A DNA stretch of 16,224 bases, from the NCBI GenBank assembly GCA_003833135.1, contig QZLH01000835.1, positions 18,530 through 34,753 of the forward strand, read 5' to 3'. Shown here piece by piece: positions 1 through 7,762 of this stretch. The DNA is from Oehlia diaphana (Eukaryota; Glomeromycota; Glomeromycetes; Glomerales; Glomeraceae). Both the position numbers and the translations under genes were made by a program. The notes under the pieces were generated by a model. That model was not told where the DNA came from. It saw only the letters and a program-made list of their open reading frames with translations, and made no database searches. Position 1 is the stretch's first letter; each line of letters starts with the position of its first letter.

Positions 1-110
1 TTCGGCATTTCGGCATTTTTAGTTGCTTGCCGAAACCTAGTTTCGGCAGTTTCGGCAGTTTCGGCATGCCAAAACTCCTTAGTTTCGGCAAGCAACCTTA
101 TATGTTATAA
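1..110. repeat. TTTCGGC-type repeat block with inverted repeat
   Basis: The sequence is built from the motif TTTCGGC. Three perfect 9-bp tandem units (AGTTTCGGC) lie at 39-65, and two further TTCGGCAT-like units lie at 1-16. A perfect 15-bp inverted repeat, GTTGCTTGCCGAAAC at 22-36 and its complement at 82-96, encloses the tandem units, so the block can fold as one long stem-loop. A palindrome GGCATGCC sits at 63-70. No coding frame is supported. It could be the end of a small non-autonomous DNA element cut by the window edge, or a dispersed genomic repeat. Confidence 0.8.
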
Positions 111-130
111 CACTATTGTAATATAACTCT

Positions 131-186
131 AATAATGCTTTGGGATAGTATTATAAATATTTATGATACTACCCCAAAGCATTATT
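131..186. repeat. 21-bp-arm hairpin (inverted repeat)
   Basis: The left arm 131-151 and right arm 166-186 are reverse complements over 21 bp with a single mismatch (GGGATAG against CTACCCC). They enclose a 14-base AT-only loop except for one G. The outer ends of the arms read AATAATGC and GCATTATT and are followed by a T run. It may be a tiny MITE-like element or an RNA hairpin. It lies downstream of the stop of the minus-strand gene, so it could also fall in that gene's 3' flank. Confidence 0.75.
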
Positions 187-256
187 TTTTTTGATCTTTG
201 AATCAAAGGAGCCAAAAATATTTTAAGGCCAAATAAATCCGATTATTAAGTATTTA

Positions 257-1447
257 TCAATAGCCAGAAATCCATGGATTCATTGCCATTTCAGATACAA
301 AAATATTTATGGCTAATAAAATATTGATTACAATAGGTAAAACAAAGAATATCATACTAAATAATAATAAATAAGAAAATTAGTAATCAATTGAATTAAT
401 CTTTAAAATGATATAAAAAAATAATATTATGAAATTACTTACGTTGAAATTATCAAATATGATGTATCTTTAACTTTTAATAATATGAATGCTAGATCCA
501 CAGCAAAATCTTGTATGGACATAGGATCATATTTCCATTTACCACTTGTTGATAACCTCTGTTCAGTTACTGGAATTATTTTAGAAAATTCTTGAATCAT
601 ATTTTTGAAAAATACTGAATGATTCATTTGGAGAAATTTCAAACTTCCTTCTTCATTTAATCGAAGTAATCCTGTAACTGAATCTGAATGTTGTGCTGTT
701 TTAAGTGGTTCTAAAACATAGTAATAAAATATAAATTTTCTATTTGATCATTAAAAAATTTTTTTAAAAAAAAAATGTATTTACTTGTCAAAAGCATCCA
801 AATTTTCCCTTTAATTCCAAATAAAGGTTCATCTCTCTCTTGAGAGATGACAAAATTATTTTCAACAAAAACATAATAGGTAGAATTCTGTTGGTTGAAT
901 GTACTTTCAAAAATTGGAATATGTACTGTATAGTTATTGCTTCCAATGGTACATAGTTTAGAATCTCCCGAAAATGTTTGTCTTAATAGATCCGGTTTAT
1001 CTGGATCATCACTTTGTTGAAATATTGAAACATTCGCAGTAGATAACTTTACTGGAATGGTAAATTTAATCATATCTTTGATTAAAGGATCAGCTGACTC
1101 AATTACAAGGCAATTCAATTCAGCATCTACAAAAAAAAAAATTATTATATATCTATATGTGTATTAAAAGAAAGAAAAGAAATTAAAAGCTTACTCTGAT
1201 CATTTAATCTTGGTAAAGATTTGAATAAAAATTCTATTTTGTTTTTGGTTTGTTCCTTTACTCCAAAAATAGAATTATTCATCTGAAATGTATTATAATG
1301 AAAGAACTCTGACCCGAAAGATCCTAGATGAAGAGTTTGGTTTTCTGTATATTTTAAAATATGACGAAACAAAAGGATCTTCAGTAATAAAAGATTTAAT
1401 TCTTCAATATTGGAGAATTTACGTGTCATTTCTAAAAGAGAAAACAT
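257..1447 (-). CDS. Spliced hypothetical membrane-anchored protein, four exons
   Basis: Exons on the minus strand are 1447-1195, 1126-785, 710-443 and 356-257. Joined, they give 963 nt, 320 codons plus TGA, with no internal stop, and all three introns are GT-AG. The first two-thirds is soluble-looking, with landmarks LPRLNDQ, SADPLIKDMIKFTIPVKL, RQTFSGD and IIPVTEQRL. The end is strongly hydrophobic (MIFFVLPIVINILLAINIF), followed by a short tail and the stop. I recall, unchecked, a large Rhizophagus family with an extracellular-type region followed by several membrane segments. Against that memory this copy looks shortened in the middle and at the C-terminus, so it may be a truncated paralogue. 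The start is uncertain. ATG at 1447 directly follows an in-frame TAA, but TTTTCTCTTTTAG at 1444-1432 resembles a 3' splice site, in which case exon 1 begins at 1431 and upstream exons are missing. Function unknown. Confidence 0.6.
357..442 (-). other. Intron 3 of the minus-strand gene
   Basis: An 86-nt GT-AG intron on the minus strand. The donor is the consensus GTAAGT at 442-437. A TACTAAT branch site is followed by a pyrimidine-rich tract and ATTTAG ending at 357. An alternative acceptor (AAAG ending at 401) lacks a pyrimidine tract and would give a short tail. The chosen acceptor joins the frame to a 32-codon hydrophobic exon. Confidence 0.6.
711..784 (-). other. Intron 2 of the minus-strand gene
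   Basis: A 74-nt GT-AG intron on the minus strand. The donor is GTAAAT at 784-779, the acceptor is TTTTAG ending at 711, and a TTACTAT branch-like site lies just upstream of the acceptor. It splits an AAA codon after one base. Reading through would give a Lys/Phe-rich tail and a stop, whereas splicing continues the frame as LLTKPLKTAQHS. Confidence 0.65.
1127..1194 (-). other. Intron 1 of the minus-strand gene
   Basis: A 68-nt GT-AG intron read on the minus strand. The donor is GTAAGC at 1194-1189 and the acceptor is a T run ending in GTAG at 1127. It splits an AAT codon after one base. Removing it joins LPRLNDQ to NAELNCL without a stop. Confidence 0.65.
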
Positions 1448-2846
1448 TTACTCACAACACCCTCTCAACTCTACTAAGGTATACCACTACTACGTTCCCT
1501 GTTGTAATATTTCTACAAAAATACGGAGTAAATCACATTTACGATTGGCTAGCGGTGATCATCGATCATCCAATATTTGAATTGCGTTAATTTTTTTATT
1601 CTAGGTTGCATAGGTATTAAATTCAACCTATAATGCAATGAAGTCAAAAGTACAATTGTGTTGGTGTAGGTTAGGTTCGATTTTTTTTAAAAAGAAAAAC
1701 TAAAATGTTTTTTCATGTTGATTGGATTGGAAGAAAGATAAAATCAATATTTAAAAATCTCCTTAACCGACCTTTCTAAAAGTATACATTTTGTACTGAA
1801 TTAGCATTTCTATTAAATAATTTCATATTAACTTGTTGGTTTTTTTTTAGTTTGAATTTCAACATAGGTTATCACGAATCCAATTGTATAGCCTACTATT
1901 TATTTAACGAGGCGTGTTGAAAAAAATAATGGAAGTAGCTCCATAGTGTTAATGCTGACCGCTTTGTTTATTATTAAAATGATCATGGTACGCTTAACGT
2001 TTTGAATCGCCTGTAAAGCAACATGATATTATTATCAGTGGTACATCTAGTGGAAAGTATATTGACTAGTGAGTTGCTTTATTCCCTGGGTATAAGAAGT
2101 AAGAGCAGCATCTATTTTTATCTAAAGTTAAATTTAATTAATTCGTGTACTATTTAAGACCAATGTATAACCAAAATTTTGTATCATTTATCTAATAGAT
2201 CAAAGAAGATAAGAATGAAAACATTTTTGAAATTATTAAATAAAAGAATTAGAAATTATAATAATCGTATATTAAGATAATAGGAGTAATATTTAAGGAT
2301 ATGTTCAAGGTAGTAAGTAAGTAGTATTGGTAGTAGTAATATTTTTTTGGTCAATATCCGAGACATTTGGGTTAATAGTACTTTTAATATAGAAAACTAT
2401 TAATTATGGAATTACGAAAAATTGTTGTTAATTAAAAACGGTTAATATAAATAATATTTTATTAATTTAAGTTTTAAATTTTGTAATATAAATACACGTC
2501 ATAAGTAATAAAGAATGTCGCCTAATCAAAAACAATATATTTGCAACGTGCATTAAAATAGTAAAATCAAAATGGATATTGAATTGTCCAAAGTACAATC
2601 GAAAGGAACGCCCCTTAATCAAACCGATAATATGTAAAACACGTAATAATTATAATTTGCGACTTAATCAAATTTTTTTTTCTTTATTCACAAGCCAAAT
2701 TGTAAGCATTTCCAATAAAAACCTTGCATTACATCGGATTACAATATGTAAGATCACTTAAATGAGGATATACAATAATTGTGTAAGGGTATTTGCGCAC
2801 AGCTCCTTTTCCAAATCATCTCAAGAATAAAGAGAATAGAGAGAAT
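1448..2846. other. AT-rich stretch without a recognisable gene
   Basis: I see no supported coding frame, RNA gene or transposon motif here. It holds T and A runs and many stops in all frames. The 60-codon frame at 2579-2761 has chance-like composition and no neighbouring support. The last 80 bases, with AAGAATAAAGAGAATAGAGAG just before an ATG, probably form the old leader of the Helitron pseudogene. Confidence 0.6.
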
Positions 2847-3149
2847 ATGTCAATTGATATGGAAGTCACATGATCGGAAAGGAGAAGATGGAAAATTGCT
2901 GAAGAGACTAATGAGGAGCGCGAGGAACGCTTAGCACGTGATCGAGCAAGGAAGTGTAAAGCGAGAAGAGACCAACGAGGAGCGTGAAGTACGTTCGGTA
3001 GTTGAAGAGAAGGCTCGGCGCGTTCTTGCGCGTAAGAAATATTCGCTTAGAAGAGCAAAAGAAACTCCAAATCAAAATTGCAGCAAGGCTTTCACAAAAG
3101 AAGTCAATTATGCGTCAAAAATATGCATTCCAACTGCTGATTAGAAGCT
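2847..3149 (+). pseudogene. Helitron protein N-terminus, basic repeat region (broken)
   Basis: ATG at 2847 opens MSIDMEVT, then an in-frame TGA at 2871 where an Arg codon would fit. The frame continues SERRRWKIAEETNEEREERL as a highly charged, coiled-coil-like region. After KCKARR a frameshift near 2967-2972 moves the repeat into the next frame, where ETNEEREVRSVVEEKARRVL follows, clearly the same repeat unit. After KETPNQ a second shift near 3080 gives AARLSQKKSIMRQKYAFQLL. Short repeats of the ETNEERE/ETPxQ kind are common at the N-terminus of Helitron-like proteins in these fungi (family memory). Open only as fragments. Confidence 0.75.
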
Positions 3150-3485
3150 TTTGCGCCAATTTCGCAATACAATGAACAATCTCAAAAATAACCTAAGTGA
3201 AACGTGCAATGAGCGATTCCCTTCTATTATGCTCATTGGAAAGGAGTGCCGTCGTTGTCATGCTTGAGAATGATCCTAAAACAGTATGGATCCAGGTAGG
3301 TATTAATTAGAATATTTTCTATATAACTAAATACTTTTATTTTTCTGAGACTTAACTGATGTAGAAGAAATACTGATCGGGAAAGTATTCCCTGTCATTT
3401 CGGTATACATATCGTAGAAATATTATTAATTTTCCACAAGATGCGCAGGAGTTCGGGGCACGACTTGGATTTACTTATTGTTCGG
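3150..3485 (+). pseudogene. Helitron N-terminal Cys-rich and INFPQD region (broken)
   Basis: The frame at 3190-3264 reads SETCNERFPSIMLIGKECRR, with paired cysteines (CNERFP, then CRRC) that look metal-binding, and ends in TGA at 3265. A stretch at 3296-3350 begins GTAGGT and contains TAACTAA, so it may be an intron or an insertion. The frame resumes at 3355-3414 with DVEEILIGKVFPVISVY, stops at TAG 3415, and resumes one frame away at 3419-3466 with INFPQDAQEFGARL. Another shift, with loss of a few codons, gives LDLLIVR at 3465-3485. That is the last part in plus orientation before the first inversion. The region matches the conserved N-domain found before the Rep domain of Helitron-like proteins (family memory). 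Confidence 0.8.
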
Positions 3486-3758
3486 TGTCATTCGGCCAGT
3501 CAATTCTCTCATGATCATGTTGCGCTCAATTGAGAATTTCATTAATTGCCCTGTCTTCATTAAGTCTGGTGGGTAATGAGGGTAATGAAGGAACAAATGT
3601 TTGTGAGTTGAAAGAGTTTTCATCATTTTCGTTCTCATCTTCATCGTCCGGTTCTTCTTCAGAACTATTAGTTCTATTATCCGTGAATTGTGGAAGTTTT
3701 TCCGCAATCGAACCATTTTCAGGTAAAGTTTGTAATATTCATCATCAACATCGATTCA
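3486..3758 (-). pseudogene. Inverted Helitron block: acidic linker and FVPSLP segment
   Basis: On the minus strand the frame from 3723 to 3529 reads PENGSIAEKLPQ, then an acidic Ser/Glu/Asp/Asn-rich stretch, then NSFNSQTFVPSLPSL and LNEDRAINEILN. It stops at TGA 3528-3526 and continues in frame as HDHERIDWPNDTE to about 3487. Upstream on the same strand, IDVDDEYYKL (3758-3726) is joined through a one-base shift. This order (short lead, LPENG, acidic linker, FVPSLP, WP) belongs between the INFPQD/LLIVR segment and the Rep domain, which lie on the plus strand on either side, so the block has been flipped. About 30 codons before it and well over 100 after it appear to be missing. The overlapping plus-strand Ser-rich frame at 3530-3766 is its shadow. 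Confidence 0.8.
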
Positions 3759-4211
3759 GGGAATGATTTTCTTTGCATTTAGCGCAGATATGCATTGGCA
3801 AGACCGCCGATGTAAAGATCTCATAAGTAATCTCCATATTGCTGCATGGTTCTTTGAAAAGCGATTTAAAATTTTTTTTGAGAAAATGTTAATTCCTAAA
3901 TGGGAATTAGTTGACTGGTGGTATGGTATCGATTTGAGTGGCAACATCATGGTAGTGTTCATGTTCATGGTTATCAAGCGAAAAGAAGCACCAGGAATTG
4001 ATTGGGAAAACATGAAAAATAATGATGAAACAAGATTCTTTAGTTACAACAATCAATCCCGACCTGAATGCACCTCTTTCTGATCACCACTCATGCCAAA
4101 AGACTTTAATGATAATAATGGTTACCTTACTTACCTAGAACTAACAACTGCCAGAAATGATCCACTTATAAATCCACATGATCGTATTCAATTACAGGGA
4201 TGGAGGGATGT
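3759..4211 (+). pseudogene. Helitron Rep (HUH) domain, frameshifted
   Basis: The plus strand encodes MIFFAFSADMHWQDRR, then HIAAWFFEKRFKIFFEK, matching the Helitron_like_N/Rep region that leads to the HUH nuclease motif. A 5-bp tandem duplication (GGTAT at 3920-3924 and 3925-3929) shifts the frame, so QHHGSVHVHG, the HUH motif, is encoded at 3942-3971 in the wrong frame. One extra T at 3971-3972 restores the original frame at IKRKEAPGIDWENMK. Hence the ORF at 3763-4083 stays open but reads GIDLSGNIMVVFMFM where the catalytic histidines should be. Near 4033 the frame shifts again to DSLVTTINPDLNAPLSDHH, then a deletion leads to ELTTARNDPLINPHDRIQLQ and GWRD at the inversion border. Confidence 0.9.
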
Positions 4212-5232
4212 AAGTTGTGTTTCTTTGCGATCTCATATAACCTTCCCCGAATAACATTAATAAGGTAAGATTTGCCGGTTCCAGCAGTACCCATGACAAT
4301 AATTCTTAAAGGTGCTATAGATTTTACTCTTTCACGTATTAACCTTTGTTTCTCACTTAGAGTTCTAAGGTCGATACTAGTTGTTACCAATTGTCTGCTG
4401 GATGAAGTTTTCTGCCCTTCAATTTCAGGATATCGTAGCAAACTTAGCAAACTTTCGTTAACCCAGTCGTGATTTCTATCAATATCACGGGCACTAAGCT
4501 ACGCGTCTGTCTATTTGGCATCATTTCAGCCAGTAGCATCCAGTCAGTTCGAAGTTCATACGCTTCCTGTGGTGTGTAGTCGTCTTCTTCATCAGAATCG
4601 TAACCATCAACTTCTTGAATATCATTCACAGCAGGTCCAATTAAATCATTAGGGTCATCATTGATTTCTACAAGATGTTGGTTATATAAATCAATCCATG
4701 AAAGAGTGTGATTCTCTGTGAGGCTAAGAAGGTCTCTAATGAACCATTAGATGGACGCGGCTAAATACGTACAATGTTTTCACCAGAGCATTCTACCCAG
4801 TTGCCTTTTACTAATTTATATTGCTGATCCAATTTGTACAATGAAAGTTCCTCAAGTTCGGCAGGTCTATTACAATATCTTTGTAGAGATGAGGGATCCG
4901 TTTACATAATTCCATTGTTCTCATTATTTGGAACATTTTCATTACTATCACGAAGCTGTTGATTCGCCTCTTTGTTAAGTTTTAGACTAGCAAAATTTCG
5001 GCTACTATGATAGAGCGGTAATTGAAGATGATGTCAAGTTTCTTGCGCCGAAAAAAATCACGGTCTTCCGGCTGTGTGAATGAGCAACTTTTGGAATGCT
5101 TTAACAGCTGGATCATTGGGGTTATCATTACGAAGAGCTTTGTCCAACACTTCTGAGAAGGCTAAAGACCCTAAGGACCGTGGTTCTGCTTCACTAGCAT
5201 ACTTCGAATTGGTAAGGATGGATATCAAATCA
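4212..5232 (-). pseudogene. Inverted Helitron block: Rep tyrosine region through helicase Walker A
   Basis: Read on the minus strand from 5232, this block holds DLISILTNSKYASEAEPRS and LRNDNPNDPAVKAFQKLLIH (to about 5062). SAQET, LPLYHSSRNFASLKLN and SSLQRYCNRPAELEELSLYK follow. Then come a W-to-stop change in IxPRPS near 4760, LSLTENHTLSWIDLYNQH, and an acidic stretch with TDWMLLAEM (4629-4510). A frameshift leads to DRNHDWVNESLLSLLRYPEI and the helicase start LRIIVMGTAGTGKSYLINVI, with the P-loop GTAGTGKS at 4291-4268, ending IAKKHNL at 4212. The flanking Rep and helicase parts are on the plus strand, so the whole 1,021 bp is inverted. The borders are ATGT (4208-4211) and ACAT (5233-5236). 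Confidence 0.92.
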
Positions 5233-5600
5233 ACATGAGAACAATATGGTAGTTGCTCCAACAGGTGTTGCGGCTCTTAACATTGAAGGCAGCACTATAC
5301 ATTCGCCACTTTCTGTTCCAATATGCGGGTAAACATTGAGAATCTTTGAAGAAACTCCAAAGAAAACTAAAATATATAGAATATTTTATAATCGATGAAA
5401 TGAGCATGGTAGGACGTCGTTTTCTTGCGTTATTGATTTACGACTGTGGCAAACATTTCCGGATCACTACAATATCCCCTTTGGTAGCCGATCCATAAAT
5501 TTCTTGTTGGTGACTTTGGGCAGTTTCCTCCGGTATGTGATGTTCCCATGTATTCTCAGGACTCTCGAAAATCAGATCATTTATCTAAGGTCGTAGTGTC
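5233..5600 (+). pseudogene. PIF1-type helicase core: motif Ia to motif III (broken)
   Basis: The plus strand continues the helicase after the inversion: ENNMVVAPTGVAALNIEGST (motif Ia) at 5237-5296, then SPLSVPICG and a TAA. One frame away, SLKKLQRKLKYIEYFIIDEM spans about 5343-5402, with Walker B IIDEMSMVGRR at 5388-5420 and FLALL after it, before the frame decays. A third frame gives GDFGQFPPVCDVPMYSQ at 5509-5559, the motif III region of PIF1/RRM3 helicases. The motifs are in the normal order and their key residues (DE, GDFGQ, PP) survive, but three frames are needed, so it is not translatable as one domain. Confidence 0.9.
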
Positions 5601-6269
5601 TATAGTCAATTCAAGAATTTATAAACTTGAGGCTATGTAAAGACAACAGGTAACTCGGATAAACAACAACAATTCAGAAACCTGTCATATCACTTACGTG
5701 ATGGAAGGTCTACATGATCCGAATTCCAGAAAATATTCCTGAATCAGAGAGAAAAATTTCTTCAGATGCCATCAATGTTCTAACAACATGGGAAGAAGTG
5801 GATAAAATAAATTTGAATAAACTTCGATTATTAAACCAACCCGTTGCTAAGAACCATGCGGTACATACGGGTGGGTCTGAAGCTTCTAAGGCCTGCAGAA
5901 TGCTGCTGGTCTTATAAATGGGGTAATAGGGACAATAACAGATATTTTATATAAGAGAAGCCCAAGTACACCTCTTTACCTGAGTTGGTCCAACTCTTAG
6001 GAATATAGAAGGGCCTATTGTTCTATAAGACGTATTTGGAAAGATAAAATCGGAAATTGCTCTCGCTTGCAGCTCATAAATTGCAAGGTCTGACTTTATC
6101 ATAAGCAATAATAGTCCTTGGGAAGAAAGAATTTGTGGCTGGCTTGTCATTTGTAGCAATTTTCCGTGTTCGTTCTCTTTATGATATTCTTTTCAAACAC
6201 TTTAGTTTAAACAGACTTGAGCGTAAAAGGTTGAAAGAGCGAACAGCGGAAGAAACTACTGTAGATTAA
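5601..6269 (+). pseudogene. PIF1-type helicase C-terminal half (broken, internally deleted)
   Basis: QQQFRNLSYHLRDGRST lies near 5660-5712 and is joined by a shift to RIPENIPESERKISSDAINV and LLNQPVAKNHAVHTGGSEA at 5717-5887. A deletion removes the next motif region, and AAGLINGVIGTITDILYKRS follows at about 5893-5956. RRIWKDK marks the segment before the SH3-like insert and the motif V/VI region. The end reads GLTLS-stop-AIIVLGKKEF and VAGLSFVAIFRVRSLYDILF. It continues KHFSLNRLERKRLKERTAEE and terminates at TAA 6267-6269. The GLTL/ALSFVAxSRV signature is typical of the PIF1 C-terminus; here the usual Ser of SRV is Phe and one Lys codon has become TAA. Confidence 0.88.
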
Positions 6270-6567
6270 GTGAAATACAACGATTAAATTTTTCTCGTTT
6301 TTTTAATAACCAATTTATTTTTGGTTTTTTCGTTGAAAAAAGATTATCAGAATATCTGTGTTACAAAAAAAAAAGGTTATTAGTGGAAACTGAGGGCCCG
6401 AACAAACTTTTTCTTAAGGAGAATACAAATAATTAAAGGCGATGCAAACGGTTTATAGCAGATTTATCCTTTAAAATTCTGAATTCATATTTTTTTTGTT
6501 AATATTTTTAATATTTGCTTCTTCTAAAGATCTTATACAGGTTCGAATGTCAAGTATAGTATGATAA
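6270..6567. other. Helitron 3' flank, no gene seen
   Basis: AT-rich, with T and A runs and an 8-bp inverted match (TAATAACC near 6305 and GGTTATTA near 6373). I looked for the GC-rich hairpin followed by CTRR that ends a Helitron and did not find a convincing one. Nothing else can be supported here. Confidence 0.45.
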
Positions 6568-7023
6568 TATCATAATAGCGGTAAAATCAATTATTCACCG
6601 AAGTCAGACTTTATTCATATAATAATCATTTTTCATCTTGAGAAAATAAAAATCGAGGAGAAAAATGAAGAAAATACAATTAAAAGAAGATATAATGTGT
6701 GCCAACCGTCAAATAGACTATCTAAAAAGACAAGACTATCTAAGAGTAAAAGATTCATCACGTGAGATTGCAAAGAACGTAAAAAGAATTCACCAAAACC
6801 CACTACAGTTAATAACTCCTGGAGTAGGCCTGATGAAAAGCTTCATATAATTACAGAAACAAAAGAACTGCCAACAAGATCTAGCTTCCGTGTTTTAGGA
6901 CTGTCCTGTTTTGACTCCTCAATAAGCGCATTCCGCCCGCCTAGGTCCCGGCGGTGTTCTTGGAACATCGTTGTCTCCCGATGTTTTCAAGGCCAAGGTG
7001 TATTGATCAATTTTCAATTTTGA
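6568..7023 (+). pseudogene. Unrecognised degenerate coding-like frame
   Basis: One plus-strand frame runs from after TAA 6565 to TGA 7021 with a single internal TGA at 6763, about 150 codons in DNA that elsewhere stops every few codons. The first half is polar and basic (KIKIEEKNEENTIKRRYN, SNRLSKKTRLSKSKRF). The second half holds KNSPKPTTVNNSWSRPDEKL and a more GC-rich part with SFRVLGLSCFDSS and AFRPPRSRRCSW. I recognise no domain. The competing 61-codon ATG frame at 6665-6850 has chance-like composition and is shorter. Its place right after the Helitron suggests captured host or retroelement DNA, but that is inference. Confidence 0.3.
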
Positions 7024-7160
7024 ATTGATGGCTATTTTCTTTTGTAATAAAAGGTAATTCTTTGAGAGCTTTGATCACAACATAATCAAACGGTCTGTTT
7101 TTTGACATTTCTTCACTTGTTTAAGAAGTCAATGTTCTATTATGCGCCTTGGAACTCTTG

Positions 7161-7540
7161 AATATCCTAACAAAAGAAAAAGAAGTCATTGATCTTTTAG
7201 TAAATAATTTTTTATCAAATTACCATGAAAGATGACATTTCAAAAGAAAAAGAAGTCATTGATAATAAATAATTTTTTATCATAAATTACCTCGTTGCTT
7301 TGGAGAACAGGAAGCGTGTTTGGAAATGGCGCGCACCAAAACGTTCGTGACGTGCCCAAGAAAATCTTGAGCAAAATGATTCTTCTATTTTAATTTTGTA
7401 TAGTTATGCAGGCATTTATTGACGAAAAACCGGAAATTAAATCCTTGGCCCTCGCAGCAGCTGCTGCAAAAAGCAAGAAAAAAAAATCATGAAAGCAAAA
7501 GAAAGAGAGATTGCACGTCAACGCGCGAAAGGAAAGGTGT
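7161..7540 (+). pseudogene. Unrecognised exon-like remnants with internal direct repeat
   Basis: Several short plus-strand frames look protein-like but are not joined. EKEVIDLLVNNFLSNYHER lies at 7177-7233, and LVALENRKRVWKWRAPKRS at 7291-7347 is followed by TGA and then RAQENLEQNDSS in the same frame. QAFIDEKPEIKSLALAAAAA lies at about 7408-7467 and runs into a lysine run. Across a shift in the A run it continues IMKAKEREIARQRAKGKV. TTTGTATAG at about 7396-7404 resembles a splice acceptor. The composition (Arg/Lys/Glu/Ala-rich) is unlike the flanking AT-rich DNA. I cannot name a family. It may be a decayed multi-exon gene. Confidence 0.3.
7171..7290 (+). repeat. Imperfect direct repeat, two copies of about 50 bp
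   Basis: Copy 1 (7171-7224) and copy 2 (7241-7290) share CAAAAGAAAAAGAAGTCATT exactly, then AATAATTTTTTATC and AAATTACC. Copy 2 lacks several bases of CTTTTAGT and gains TA later. The copies are separated by 16 bases. This local duplication breaks the coding-like frame EKEVIDLLVNNFLSNY, which is open in copy 1 and stops in copy 2. Confidence 0.85.
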
Positions 7541-7762
7541 GCTTTAATATGAAAAATTTTTTTTCGAAAAAGTTTTAAAGTTTAACCACTGTTAGACCAA
7601 GACCTCTATTTATATACAAAATTGCAAGTTACTGAATTAGGTGAAGAATTTTAGATTGTTTTGATTCGTAAATGTAAAAGGAAAAACACGTAGCTGACTT
7701 AATACGTAACTGACTTTAACCCACGTGTAATACTTTAATACTTTGTAACATGTAATAACAAA

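Larger units (their letters stand above)
2847..6269 (+). mobile_element. Degenerate Helitron replicase/PIF1-helicase element, rearranged
   Basis: Read piecewise, this 3.4-kb stretch carries the modules of a fungal Helitron protein in their expected order. These are a basic N-terminal repeat, a Cys-rich region (CNERFP, CRRC), an INFPQD segment, an acidic linker with a FVPSLP motif, a HUH Rep domain, a tyrosine motif, and a PIF1-type helicase with Walker A, motif Ia, Walker B and C-terminal motifs. It ends at TAA 6267-6269. Intact Helitron RepHel proteins (rolling-circle nicking plus 5'-3' helicase) are usually well over 1,300 residues, so this copy has lost much. Blocks 3486-3758 and 4212-5232 are inverted, and there are in-frame stops, frameshifts and large internal deletions. 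I could not place the 5'-TC and 3' hairpin-CTRR ends, so the limits given are those of the coding remnant. It cannot encode a working protein. Confidence 0.9.

Noticed and set aside
1288..1590. 100-codon plus-strand frame with ATG at 1288
   Set aside because: It lies antisense to the first exon of the minus-strand gene, whose frame is supported by clean splicing into further exons. No independent support was seen for the plus-strand frame.
3471..3716. Minus-strand ATG frame (MVRLRKNF...)
   Set aside because: It is one frame off the real inverted Helitron segment, which reads PENGSIAEKLPQ and FVPSLPSL in the adjacent frame.
4166..4450. Treating the 94-codon minus-strand GTAGTGKS frame as a small separate ATPase gene
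   Set aside because: Its N- and C-terminal neighbours continue as Helitron/PIF1 sequence once the inversion is taken into account. Its last residues (PSIPVIEYDHVDL) are antisense of the plus-strand Rep segment.
7330..7350. ATGGCGCGCACCAAAACG, which reads MARTK like a histone H3 start
   Set aside because: After five residues the match ends (TFVTCPRKS, then a stop). The overlapping frame with RVWKWRAPKRS is more protein-like, so this is coincidence.
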